From assembly GCF_002797355.1 (NCBI RefSeq), contig NZ_KZ454939.1, forward strand, positions 1,273,828 through 1,337,827: 64,000 nt of DNA, written 5' to 3'. Shown one piece after another: positions 1-8,288 of the stretch. A program made the position numbers and the translations under genes. The notes beneath the pieces are model-generated. The model was not told where the DNA came from and searched no databases. It saw only the letters and a list, made by a program, of their open reading frames with translations. The stretch is from Bacillus xiapuensis. GTDB taxonomy: Bacteria > Bacillota > Bacilli > Bacillales > Domibacillaceae. Within the stretch, counting starts at the first letter, position 1. Each line of letters opens with the position of its first letter.

Positions 1-33
1 AATAAGGAAAAGGACAAGCAGGAGGTAAATAGG

Positions 34-480
34 ATGAGAACTTATCAAATTTACTGGATTGGCGAGGAATTTGCTCACTATTTTTACGGCAGAGAAAGAA
101 ATTTTTTTCAGCTGTTTTTTGAAAGCTCCTGCTCTGGGACTGACAAACAACAGATTATCGAGAAGCAAGTGCAATATATTACGAACAAGTTTGCTCCATC
201 CAAAGTAAAGCAGCTGCTGACGGAAGCTCTAGGAGAAAGACACGGGTTTTCCATAGAAAAGGGCGGCTATTACCGAATTGAGCTTCCGAACGAAAAAGGG
301 GGAGCGGAATTATTTGCGGAGTCAGAGTGTCTTTATTTAAAAGCGACAGGAAGTTACGAATCAGAAACGATCTTTTTTCACGCTCTCAAAAAAATGAACG
401 CTTGTCTGTTTGCGGTTGATTTCGAAAGGAATAATTACGGATGGCTCCAGCCGATCAAGAAAGAAATCCTCTTTAAATGA
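34..480 (+). CDS. sirA: Sporulation inhibitor of replication SirA (YneE)
   Basis: The 148-aa product matches the SirA/YneE family in length and pattern: an N-terminal YQIYWIGEEFA-type start with FYGRE, a central QVQYIT segment, and a C-terminal ETIFFHALKK ... FAVDF ... YGWL block. In B. subtilis SirA binds DnaA domain I in the cytoplasm and blocks new replication rounds once sporulation begins. A good GGAGG lies at 20-25, before the ATG. The gene stands just upstream of yneF, as in B. subtilis. The promoter lies at or beyond the left edge of the window, so Spo0A control, known for the family, cannot be checked here. Confidence 0.9.
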   Translation: MRTYQIYWIGEEFAHYFYGRERNFFQLFFESSCSGTDKQQIIEKQVQYITNKFAPSKVKQLLTEALGERHGFSIEKGGYYRIELPNEKGGAELFAESECLYLKATGSYESETIFFHALKKMNACLFAVDFERNNYGWLQPIKKEILFK

Positions 481-560
481 AAAAAATTTCTCTTTCATAT
501 TGTATAATGTCTTTTGGTTTAGTAAACTTTGAGTAGACAACATGAAGGAGGAAGTATTAT

Positions 561-776
561 ATGTGGAATGTGATCTTTGTGATTCTGGCTTTGATCGCTG
601 GAATTGCAATTGGGTTTTTCATTGCCCGCAAATATATGATGGGTTACTTAAAAAAGAATCCGCCTATTAATGAACAAATGTTACGGATGATGATGATGCA
701 GATGGGACAAAAACCATCCCAAAAGAAAATAAATCAAATGATGGCGCAAATGAATAAGCAATTTGATAAAAAATAA
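561..776 (+). CDS. yneF: UPF0154 membrane protein YneF
   Basis: The 71-aa product has one N-terminal membrane segment (about residues 3-22, ending FFIARKYM). It is followed by a Met-rich, Gln-rich cytoplasmic tail with an [11 protein letters not shown] run, typical of UPF0154. The function of the family is not established. GGAGG precedes the start at normal spacing. A TATAAT hexamer stands at 503-508, after sirA, but no good -35 is visible. The order sirA-yneF is the B. subtilis order, which makes the identity secure even though the role is unknown. Confidence 0.9.
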   Translation: MWNVIFVILALIAGIAIGFFIARKYMMGYLKKNPPINEQMLRMMMMQMGQKPSQKKINQMMAQMNKQFDKK

Positions 777-875
777 CGGCTACATAGGTTGCTCAGGGAA
801 GACCAATAAAGGTGACTTGCCAGTAAGTAGCACTTCATGAGCATGAATAGATACATGGCTTAGCCAGCAGCTCTG

Positions 876-925
876 AAACCACTTTTTGAGTTGGAACCCA
901 TTCCAATAGAAAGGTGGTTTTTGTG
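876..925 (+). terminator. Rho-independent terminator downstream of yneF
   Basis: Arms AAACCAC (876-882) and GTGGTTT (914-920) enclose a second stem, GTTGGAA/TTCCAAT, with a CCCA loop, and are followed by TTTTG. The 100 bases between yneF and this hairpin contain no ORF and may be a long 3' UTR or a small RNA. Confidence 0.7.
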
Positions 926-1008
926 CTATCAGTCAATGATTGAATCTTGCTTTTAGCCGCGATGAAAAAAAGACTGAACAGCGAGCCGGACAGTATAGGA
1001 GCCTAGCT

Positions 1009-1197
1009 TTATTTAGATGTCCTGCTGGGAGAGGAATAGAAAGGTTGAATGTACTTTCGGTTATATTCATTTAGCAGCGTATCAAGCTCTTGGCTATAAC
1101 GGACAGCCAGTTGTGAATTCAGCCCATTGATGGCGACAACTTTGAATAATTCCGTTCGCTTCTTTTCAATGTCATGTAACATTTTATTTTTGCCCAC
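1009..1197 (-). CDS. ynzD: Spo0E-like aspartyl-phosphate phosphatase (YnzD type)
   Basis: The 62-aa product carries the Spo0E-family signature SQELDTLLNEY at about residues 35-45, after a helix rich in charged residues. Members are small helical-hairpin phosphatases that remove phosphate from Spo0A~P and so delay sporulation. The gene is on the minus strand between yneF and ccdA, the position of ynzD in B. subtilis. The assignment to the family rests on the motif; the link to Spo0A is from family knowledge. Which phosphorylated response regulator this paralogue acts on cannot be seen. Confidence 0.85.
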   Translation of the reverse strand: MGKNKMLHDIEKKRTELFKVVAINGLNSQLAVRYSQELDTLLNEYNRKYIQPFYSSPSRTSK

Positions 1198-1407
1198 AGC
1201 CGCATATCCTTTCTTTATTGTAACAAAAATTGAACGATCGCCATTCTCTTATATTTCAATTAGTATACCCAATCTCTTACTTTTTTTCAAAAAAGATGAC
1301 TTAAGATGATTGAAAAATCCGACAAAGAAAGCGCCGTCGGTTGTAATTATTCATAAAAACGACACAAAACGGTTAAAAATTCTTATTTCGCTAATGCCGT
1401 GAAACTT

Positions 1408-1416
1408 TGTTACAAT
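1408..1416 (+). promoter_or_regulatory. Extended -10 promoter element of ccdA
   Basis: TG-T-TACAAT forms an extended -10 at 1408-1416. No convincing -35 is seen 17 bases upstream. It stands about 25 bases before the ccdA start, so the leader would be short. Confidence 0.5.
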
Positions 1417-1440
1417 AGCAAAGGAAAGGAAGGGATATGA

Positions 1441-2148
1441 ATGGATGACATCAATATATTCTTAGCGTTCGGAGCGGGATTTCTTAGCTTTATCTCACCT
1501 TGCTGTTTACCGCTGTATCCGGCATTTTTATCATACATAACGGGAATGAGTGTCAATGAATTAAAACAAGAAAACGCGATGCTAAAAAGGAGAAGCATGC
1601 TTCATACGCTTTTCTTTTTGCTCGGGTTTTCCATTATTTTTATCGCCCTCGGATTTACAAGTTCGTTTGTCGGGGAATTTCTGAAACAATATCAGGATTT
1701 AATCCGGCAATTAGGGGCTATTTTTATCGTCTTCTTTGGCTTGGTGATCACTGGCATTCTTCAGCCGGAATTTATGATGAAGGACCGCCGTATAGAGTTT
1801 AAGCATCGTCCCAGCGGTTATTTCGGCTCGGTATTAATCGGACTGGCATTTGCTGCAGGGTGGACGCCTTGTACAGGGCCGATATTGATGGCCGTCATTT
1901 CTTTGGCAGGGTTAAATCCAGGTTCGGGGCTCTTGTACATGCTGGCTTACACGCTGGGGTTTGCAATTCCGTTCTTTGTGCTGTCCTTCTTCCTTAGCCG
2001 TATGCAGTGGATACGAGCGCATAGCCAGATGATTGTAAAAGCGGGCGGTTATGTCATGATCATTATGGGAATTGTTTTGTTCTTTGATTGGATGACAAAA
2101 ATTATCGCGTTATTAAGTCCGCTGTTTGGGGATTTTACTGGATTTTAA
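1441..2148 (+). CDS. ccdA: Cytochrome c biogenesis protein CcdA
   Basis: A 235-aa integral membrane protein of the CcdA/DsbD-transmembrane family with about six hydrophobic segments. It passes reducing equivalents from cytoplasmic thioredoxin across the membrane for cytochrome c maturation and spore-cortex thiol proteins. The redox cysteines are visible in FISPCCLP (around residue 20) and in GWTPCTGP (around residue 140). Length and sequence agree closely with B. subtilis CcdA. AAGGAAGGG precedes the ATG. It begins the ccdA-yneI-ccdC cluster; the spacing of about 100 bases to yneI suggests co-transcription, which is inferred. Confidence 0.96.
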   Translation: MDDINIFLAFGAGFLSFISPCCLPLYPAFLSYITGMSVNELKQENAMLKRRSMLHTLFFLLGFSIIFIALGFTSSFVGEFLKQYQDLIRQLGAIFIVFFGLVITGILQPEFMMKDRRIEFKHRPSGYFGSVLIGLAFAAGWTPCTGPILMAVISLAGLNPGSGLLYMLAYTLGFAIPFFVLSFFLSRMQWIRAHSQMIVKAGGYVMIIMGIVLFFDWMTKIIALLSPLFGDFTGF

Positions 2149-2247
2149 GCAAATGTCTGAAAAGTGTTGCTAAATTTAGAGGGAACCTATATGGTTAAGA
2201 AAACGAATATGCAGTCATTTCCATCGAAGAAACGAGGAGGAACATTT

Positions 2248-2607
2248 GTGGCAGAAGTACTAATCGTAGATGATGCAAAATTTATGAGAGTCACATTGAC
2301 GGATATGCTTAGGAAGTTAAATCACGTCGTGGTGGGAGAGGCAGAGAACGGGGAAGAAGCTGTTTCACAGTATCGGAAGCTGCGGCCGGATGTCGTAACA
2401 ATGGATATCACCATGCCCGGTATGAATGGGATTGAAGCGACTGAAAAGATATTAGCGGAGTTTCCGGAAGCCAAGATCATTATCTGTTCCGCAATGGGGC
2501 AGCAAAGAATGGTAATGGAAGCAATTGAAGCGGGGGCGAAGGATTTTGTCACGAAACCTTTCGATGAAGCGCGCGTCAATGAAGCACTGCGTCGTTTGCT
2601 GGGATAA
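2248..2607 (+). CDS. yneI: Single-domain response regulator YneI (CheY-like)
   Basis: A stand-alone receiver domain of 119 aa. The acidic pair is in LIVDDAKF (about residue 9), the phosphoacceptor Asp is in TMDITMPG (about residue 53), the Ser/Thr position is in ICSAM, and the Lys is in TKPF near the C-terminus. No output domain follows. GTG at 2248 is chosen because GAGGAGG (2234-2240) is seven bases upstream; the open frame runs further up but has no ribosome site. It lies between ccdA and ccdC as in B. subtilis, where this gene (also called ccdB) is not needed for cytochrome c synthesis. The cognate kinase is unknown. Confidence 0.9.
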   Translation: MAEVLIVDDAKFMRVTLTDMLRKLNHVVVGEAENGEEAVSQYRKLRPDVVTMDITMPGMNGIEATEKILAEFPEAKIIICSAMGQQRMVMEAIEAGAKDFVTKPFDEARVNEALRRLLG

Positions 2608-2695
2608 ATGGCTCTTTCCCTGGGCGATTTTGTCTTTTTTCGGAAATTCCATTATAATAACAATGCAAATTTTACGCAGATAAGGAATGATGAAG

Positions 2696-3187
2696 ATGTT
2701 GTATGTAGCTTCATCCATTTTTGCTGTCATGATGGGGATTGGAGTTATTTTCATCCGCATGAAAGCCTCCAAAAAACCGACCTCAGCAAAAAAAATAATT
2801 TTGCCCCCTATTTTTATGAGCACCGGGGCGCTTATGTTTGTGGTGCCGGAGTTCAGGGTCACCGTGGCAGAATTGTTAGAAGCGGTGGCAGTAGGCGCAT
2901 TCTTCTCTCTTTTTTTAATTAAAACGTCTAAGTTTGAAATAAGAGATAAAGATATTTATTTAAAGCGTTCGAAAGCATTTCCTATTATATTAATTGGCTT
3001 GCTGGTGATTCGACTGGCTGGTAAAGCGTTGCTCAGCACATCGATCGACTTTGGTGAGCTTAGCGGGATGTTTTTTATTCTCGCTTTTTCAATGATTGTT
3101 CCGTGGCGAATTGCCATGTATCTTCAATATCGCCAGTTGAGACAGCAATTAGGTGCCGGCTCATCCAATAAATGTAATCTTACATGA
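2696..3187 (+). CDS. ccdC: CcdC family membrane protein (YneJ)
   Basis: A 163-aa protein with four or five hydrophobic segments and the family-typical stretches KKIILPPIFMSTGALMF, near the N-terminus, and GELSGMFFILAFSMIVPWR, near residue 125. It corresponds to CcdC/YneJ, encoded beside ccdA in Bacillus. Its biochemical role is not known. Of three closely spaced ATG codons, 2696 best fits the AAGGA at 2682-2686 (nine-base gap) and matches the usual N-terminus. The gene converges with yneK across a terminator. Confidence 0.9.
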   Translation: MLYVASSIFAVMMGIGVIFIRMKASKKPTSAKKIILPPIFMSTGALMFVVPEFRVTVAELLEAVAVGAFFSLFLIKTSKFEIRDKDIYLKRSKAFPIILIGLLVIRLAGKALLSTSIDFGELSGMFFILAFSMIVPWRIAMYLQYRQLRQQLGAGSSNKCNLT

Positions 3188-3265
3188 AAGGTTTTCCAAC
3201 TCAGGGGGTTTGGACCTGGCAGATCATGCTATGACGGTTAGCGCCAGCTAGCTATCATACAGAAA

Positions 3266-3294
3266 GGAGCTTGCTTTTCCAGCAAGCTCTTTTG
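3266..3294. terminator. Bidirectional terminator between ccdC and yneK
   Basis: A perfect 9-bp stem GAGCTTGCT/AGCAAGCTC with loop TTTCC is followed by TTTT on the plus strand and preceded by A-rich sequence, so it can serve both convergent genes. Confidence 0.8.
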
Positions 3295-3295
3295 C

Positions 3296-3721
3296 TTAAA
3301 ACAAATGCTCATAAGGAGACATATCAATTTGCATGTCGGTCAATTTTTTTCTTAAAAATTTGTGATCACGCTTCGGCGTAGCCATAATATAGCCTCTGAT
3401 GACTAAATCTTGCGTGATGGCATTGGCATTTTCTTTAAAAGTTAATTCGCCGATCTTGCCCGCGATTTTATGGCGAGCGACATCACGGAAGAGCTCAGGC
3501 ACAGGGCGGACAAGCTCCTCTAATAACTCTTTCTCCGGCTCTTTCCATAAATGCCTCGTCCGCTCCACATAATATTCTTCCCAATCCATATCTGAGCGGC
3601 CGTCCGCTTTCGGTAAGCGTTTTAAGAATTTCCGAAACATAAAAAAACCGCCAATTGCGAAACTTCCTATTAAAATAATCCCCCAAAATAAAATCAGATA
3701 AGAAAACCAGCCTTCTAGCAT
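3296..3721 (-). CDS. yneK: DUF2621 protein YneK
   Basis: A 141-aa protein with one N-terminal membrane segment (about residues 5-28). Its soluble domain has RDVARHKIAGKIGEL and YIMATPKRDHKFL, features of the YneK/DUF2621 family. The function is unknown. The ATG at 3721 is preferred over the GTG 15 bases further up because GTGGGGG then serves as ribosome site and the N-terminus MLEGWF agrees with the family. Position and orientation are those of yneK in B. subtilis; it closes the left conserved block. Confidence 0.88.
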   Translation of the reverse strand: MLEGWFSYLILFWGIILIGSFAIGGFFMFRKFLKRLPKADGRSDMDWEEYYVERTRHLWKEPEKELLEELVRPVPELFRDVARHKIAGKIGELTFKENANAITQDLVIRGYIMATPKRDHKFLRKKLTDMQIDMSPYEHLF

Positions 3722-3903
3722 GATGGCAACCCCCACTTATCACGGACTTTCGTTAACTATTATAGACAATTGACAGGGCGGAAACAACCGTACCGTTAAC
3801 AGCCTGTGCGCTTTCGATCTAAGCAGCAGGCATGAATCGCCAATTGATTTCTAGTTCAGTTCCGTTACTATTAATTATACAGACTATGATAGAGGTGAAA
3901 CAA

Positions 3904-5049
3904 GTGAAGTTTATTCATACAGCAGACTGGCATTTGGGAAAGTTAGTCCACGGCGTGTACATGACAGAGGAACAGAAGGAAGTGCTGCGGCAATTCGTGG
4001 AGGTGGTCAAAGAGGAAAAGCCGGATGCGATTGTCATAGCCGGCGATTTATACGATCGTTCCGTTCCGCCTACCGACGCGGTGGAACTGCTTAACGAGGT
4101 GCTGTTTCAATTAAATGTAGAATGTCAAATACCGATTGTGGCCATTTCCGGAAATCATGATAGCGCTGAACGGCTGGCGTTCGGGTCATCATGGTTTAAA
4201 CAAAGCCGCTTCTATTTAAAAGGGAAGCTCGATCTGGACTTCTCGCCAGTTCATATAAACGGAGTGAATTTCTATTGTATTCCTTATGCGGAACCGGGAG
4301 TTGTCCGGCATTTGCTTGGCGATGAAACGATTCATTCTCATCAAGAGGCGATGAAAGCGTTCCTAGGTAAATTAGAAGAGCATATGGATCATCGGGCGGT
4401 GAATGTATTTGTCGGCCATGCTTTCGTTCTTGGAGGCAAGACGAGCGATTCGGAGAGAACGCTGTCAGTGGGCGGATCGGGCTGTGTGACTGCCGATTTG
4501 TTCGCTCCGTTTCAGTATACGGCACTCGGCCACTTGCATAGTCCGGATGCGATTAAGCATGATACGGTCTTTTATTCTGGTTCGCTATTAAAATACTCGT
4601 TTTCAGAAGCCAAACAGAAAAAGAGCATTTCCATAATTGAGATAGATGACAAAGGGAAATTCACTCGCCGTGAAAGAAGATTATCTCCTAGAAGGGATAT
4701 GAGAGAAATTGAGGGTACGCTGGAAGAATTGCTTGATCCTGCGCGGGTGCAAAGGGAGCGGGCTGAAGATTATTTGAAAGTCACGCTCCTTGACAAGGGG
4801 GCTTTGATTGATCCAATGGGAAAGCTTCGGCAAGCATATCCGAATGTCCTGCACCTTGAACGCAAGAGCGCACTCATTGATGAACGCCAAAAAAAAGCGT
4901 ACCTCTCTTTGCGGAATGAAAAGAAAACAGAATTAGATCTTTTCGCTGAGTTCTATGAACAGATGACAACGGAAGCCTTTACCGAAGAAAAGCGAAACAT
5001 AATGAAAAAAATGATTTATGAAGCGAAGCTGGAGGCGGAACAACAATGA
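3904..5049 (+). CDS. sbcD: Exonuclease subunit SbcD
   Basis: A 381-aa metallophosphoesterase subunit of the SbcCD nuclease, which opens hairpins and processes double-strand ends. Phosphoesterase motifs are visible in order: HTADWHLGK (about residue 5), AGDLYDR (about 47), SGNHDSAER (about 83), FVGHAF (about 178), and LGHLHSPD with YSGSLLKYSF near 210-235. GTG at 3904 is chosen: AGAGGTGA (3891-3898) precedes it and the protein then begins directly with the first motif. The frame extends 24 codons upstream without a ribosome site. The end overlaps sbcC by four bases (ATGA). Confidence 0.95.
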   Translation: MKFIHTADWHLGKLVHGVYMTEEQKEVLRQFVEVVKEEKPDAIVIAGDLYDRSVPPTDAVELLNEVLFQLNVECQIPIVAISGNHDSAERLAFGSSWFKQSRFYLKGKLDLDFSPVHINGVNFYCIPYAEPGVVRHLLGDETIHSHQEAMKAFLGKLEEHMDHRAVNVFVGHAFVLGGKTSDSERTLSVGGSGCVTADLFAPFQYTALGHLHSPDAIKHDTVFYSGSLLKYSFSEAKQKKSISIIEIDDKGKFTRRERRLSPRRDMREIEGTLEELLDPARVQRERAEDYLKVTLLDKGALIDPMGKLRQAYPNVLHLERKSALIDERQKKAYLSLRNEKKTELDLFAEFYEQMTTEAFTEEKRNIMKKMIYEAKLEAEQQ

Positions 5050-8000
5050 AACCTTTGCGATTAAAGATGAAAGCGTTTGGCCCTTATGCCAAGGAAGAGG
5101 TAATTAATTTTGAATTGCTGGAGAACCGGACCATGTTTGTTATTTCCGGAAAAACGGGTTCCGGAAAAACAACGATTTTCGATGGAATCAGTTTTGCAAT
5201 TTATGGAAGGACAAGCGGTGATGAGCGTACTGGAACCGAGCTGCGCAGTCATTTTGCCGCAGACGATACAGCCACAGAGGTCAGCCTGAAGTTTTCCTTA
5301 AAGGGACGTACATATGAGATCCGCCGCGCACCTCAGCAAGAGAAGAAGAAAGAGCGCGGCGAAGGATACCGGGTGGTCAATGCCATAGCAGAGCTTTATG
5401 AAATAACAGACAGCGGAGAGAGAAAACAGCTTGGCGCGAGCGTGCGGGAAGTGGATGAGAAAATCAAAGAGATTATGCAGCTGGACGCCAATCAGTTCCG
5501 GCAGATATTGATGATTCCCCAAGGAGAATTTAGAAAGCTGCTAATCGCCGACAGCAAAGAGAAAGAAAAGATTCTGCAGCGGCTGTTTCATACCCAATTT
5601 TATAAGCAAATAGAAGAAAAGCTGAAGCAAAATGCGGCCGCTTTAAAAAACCAAGTCCAAGCAAGCATGGAGTTGCGCACTCAGCGTTTAAAAAGCATTC
5701 AGGCGTCGAGTGAGGAGATGGCGGCTTTATTGCAGGAATCGCCGTTGAACGAGAGGGCGATTCTTGTGCAATTAGCCAAGGAGATTCAGCAATTGGCTGC
5801 AAGGTCTGAAGAATTAAAGCAAATGCTTGAACTGCAGCATTCTGAGCGCGATCAGCTGACGAAACAGCTGGATGAGGCGGAGCGAGTAATCAAGCAGATG
5901 GAACGCCTGGAACAGTTGAACGAGCAATGGAAAAAGCTCCAGGAGCATGAGCCTGTGATAACGGGAAAACAAAATGAAATAGATTGGGCGGAAAAAGCAG
6001 CCAAGCTCGAGCGGCAGGAAAAAGAGTGCACCGATTTGCGAGAGGACTTAGATAGCTTGCAGCAAAGAGCAGACCGGACGAAAGAGGAAAGAACCCGCCA
6101 GCTAAAACGGGCGGAATTAGCGCAGCAAGCATGGGAGAGAGAGCAAGCGAAGGAAAATGAAAGAGAGCTAGCGGCTGAGCGAGTCAGCCAGCTCACGGCT
6201 ATGAAACCAGCCGTTGATTCATTAGAGAAGGAAAAGCAAGCGCTTGAGCGGTTAAGCAAGCGGGCAAGAGAGCTGGAAGGCAAGCGTGTTTCAGCGGCTG
6301 AACGCTGCGAAAAGACGGAGAAGGAATTAGAAAGAATCGAAAAAGAATTAGCTGCATTAGATCAATGGCAAACTCGCCTTTATCAAGAAGAGGCTCACCT
6401 TCAGCAAACGCGCAAATATCTGCAGTTAGTGAGGGATTTTGAACAGGGGGACAAAGAGGCAGCAAGATTAAGCAGTCAGCTTACTTCTTTGCAAAAAGAG
6501 CATCAGGAGAAGCAGCAGCGGCTAACCGAAGCCAGAGATAAATTAGGGCGGCTGGAGGCCAGCTGGGACAAGCATCAGGCCGGTCTTCTTGCCAGCCGGT
6601 TAATTTCAGGAACGCCATGCCCAGTATGCGGATCCACAGATCATCCGGCTCCTGCAGCTGAACAAGCTGAAGGTCCTGTAAAAGAAGAGATCGAAGCTGC
6701 TAAACTCGAGATTGCTCAGATAGAGAAGGAATGGAATCAACTGGAAAAAGCGCTGATAGAATCGAAAACGAGGCTGGAGCTTGGGGAGGCAGCGCTGAAG
6801 AAGCTGCAGACAGAAGCGGGTGATTATTCATTAGAGCTTACGAAGGATGCGATTGAGAACCAAAAGCGTCAGCTGTGTCAGACAGAAAAAGAAACAAAAA
6901 CCGTAATTCGGGAAGCGAAGGAGAAATTAAATCAAAAAGCGGCGTTGCTCGAAGCGAAAGACCGTCTAAAAGAGCAGCGGCGAATGCTGCAGCAGGAAAT
7001 GCTCATGTGCCAAGAGCATGAAGCAAATGCGCAAAAAGCCTTTATTTCCAAGCGTTCTGAAGTAGAGCAATGGCTGAAGCAGATTCCGGAAGAACTCCGG
7101 CAGAAAGATCGCTTTGAATTCGCTTTGGATCAGGCGCTCAAGCAAAAACGCCAACTGGCCGAACAGCTGGAGATGGCGGCGAAGAACAAACAGGCAGCAG
7201 AAAAAGAACTTGCGACTGTAGAAGCTGCTTTAAAGGAAATGGACCGCATGATAAAGCAGCGGCAGGCCCAATTAGACCGTGAGCGGATAGTGTTTATCAA
7301 TTTAATGAAGCAATATGAATTTAAAGATTATACGCATTATGCAAGCAGCAAGCGCACAGAAGCAGAAATAAAACAAATTCAACAACAGATTCAGTCCTTC
7401 CGAGAAGAAATACGTTCCGTTTCCGACCGCTTAAAAGAGCTTGAGGAAGCGCTGAAAGGTATAGAAAGACCAGAAGTAGAAAGCGTAAAGCTTCAGCTTG
7501 ACGAATTAGAACGGAAAATAAGCGAAGCGCAGGACAAACGATCCTCCATAGAAGCGGTCATCCGTGATTCAGCCCGAATTCAGCAAGAAGTAGAATCATT
7601 AAATGAATCATTAAAAGAATTGGAAAGCGATTATAGTCTCATCGGCAACCTTTATGATATTGCTCATGGAAACAATACTCATAAATTGACCTTTGAACGC
7701 TTTGTGTTAGCCGCGTTTTTAGATGAAATATTGGAGCTCGCCAATGAGCGCCTGGTGAAAATGACCAATGGCCGCTATCGTTTACTAAGGAAAACCGGCC
7801 GCGCTAAAGGGAATGCGCAAAGCGGTTTAGAGATTTTAGTGTCCGATCAGTACACAGGGCAGACGCGCCATGTGAAAACTTTATCAGGAGGGGAAAGCTT
7901 TAAAGCGTCTTTAGCTCTGGCACTTGGCATGGCAGACGTCGTTCAGCAGTATGCGGGGGGCGTATCGTTAGAAACGATGTTTATCGATGAAGGATTTGGA

Positions 8001-8180
8001 ACGCTTGATCCGGAATCTTTAGATCAAGCGATTGCCGCACTCATGGATATTCAAAGCAGCGGCAGGCTTGTCGGGATCATTTCTCACGTGCCTGAATTAA
8101 AAGAAAGAATAGATGCAAGATTAGAGGTCATCTCCACCCAAAGCGGCAGCTTCACACGCTTTCAGTTCTGTCATTCCTAG
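5046..8180 (+). CDS. sbcC: Exonuclease subunit SbcC (SMC-like ATPase)
   Basis: A 1044-aa Rad50-type ATPase. Walker A GKTGSGKTT is at about residue 38, followed by long heptad-rich coiled coils. A zinc-hook Cys-Pro-Val-Cys (Cys525 and Cys528) lies midway, and after the return coil come the ABC signature LSGGESF (about 955) and Walker B MFIDEGFGTLD (about 978). Two such ATPases with two SbcD subunits form the nuclease complex at the nucleoid. Its start overlaps the sbcD stop, implying translational coupling. The coils are rich in Gln, Glu, Lys and Ala, which produces several long but meaningless antisense ORFs. Confidence 0.96.
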   Translation: MKPLRLKMKAFGPYAKEEVINFELLENRTMFVISGKTGSGKTTIFDGISFAIYGRTSGDERTGTELRSHFAADDTATEVSLKFSLKGRTYEIRRAPQQEKKKERGEGYRVVNAIAELYEITDSGERKQLGASVREVDEKIKEIMQLDANQFRQILMIPQGEFRKLLIADSKEKEKILQRLFHTQFYKQIEEKLKQNAAALKNQVQASMELRTQRLKSIQASSEEMAALLQESPLNERAILVQLAKEIQQLAARSEELKQMLELQHSERDQLTKQLDEAERVIKQMERLEQLNEQWKKLQEHEPVITGKQNEIDWAEKAAKLERQEKECTDLREDLDSLQQRADRTKEERTRQLKRAELAQQAWEREQAKENERELAAERVSQLTAMKPAVDSLEKEKQALERLSKRARELEGKRVSAAERCEKTEKELERIEKELAALDQWQTRLYQEEAHLQQTRKYLQLVRDFEQGDKEAARLSSQLTSLQKEHQEKQQRLTEARDKLGRLEASWDKHQAGLLASRLISGTPCPVCGSTDHPAPAAEQAEGPVKEEIEAAKLEIAQIEKEWNQLEKALIESKTRLELGEAALKKLQTEAGDYSLELTKDAIENQKRQLCQTEKETKTVIREAKEKLNQKAALLEAKDRLKEQRRMLQQEMLMCQEHEANAQKAFISKRSEVEQWLKQIPEELRQKDRFEFALDQALKQKRQLAEQLEMAAKNKQAAEKELATVEAALKEMDRMIKQRQAQLDRERIVFINLMKQYEFKDYTHYASSKRTEAEIKQIQQQIQSFREEIRSVSDRLKELEEALKGIERPEVESVKLQLDELERKISEAQDKRSSIEAVIRDSARIQQEVESLNESLKELESDYSLIGNLYDIAHGNNTHKLTFERFVLAAFLDEILELANERLVKMTNGRYRLLRKTGRAKGNAQSGLEILVSDQYTGQTRHVKTLSGGESFKASLALALGMADVVQQYAGGVSLETMFIDEGFGTLDPESLDQAIAALMDIQSSGRLVGIISHVPELKERIDARLEVISTQSGSFTRFQFCHS

Positions 8181-8216
8181 ACGAAAAAGCCGTGAACCGA
8201 TAGCTGTTTTGGAATA

Positions 8217-8230
8217 TGAGCATATAATCA
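8217..8230. promoter_or_regulatory. ArsR/SmtB-type operator-like dyad
   Basis: TGAGCATATAATCA forms an imperfect dyad (arms TATGA and TCATA with an 8-base gap). It resembles the TGAA...TTCA half-site pairs bound by zinc and cadmium sensors of the ArsR/SmtB family. It covers a TATAAT hexamer at 8223-8228, about 60 bases before the P-type ATPase start. The likeness is by eye; no regulator gene is in the window. Confidence 0.4.
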
Positions 8231-8288
8231 TACAAAGGACTAAGCGTGTGTTACTATGGCCTTATAGGAATGATAAGGGGTGTTATGG

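Noticed and set aside
777-875. Possible 6S-type small RNA between yneF and its terminator
   Set aside because: No closing stem or central-bubble pattern could be drawn; only the terminator hairpin is clear.
5852-6283. Long minus-strand ORFs inside sbcC
   Set aside because: Ser/Phe/Leu-rich mirror translations of the Glu/Lys/Gln coiled-coil codons; no ribosome sites.
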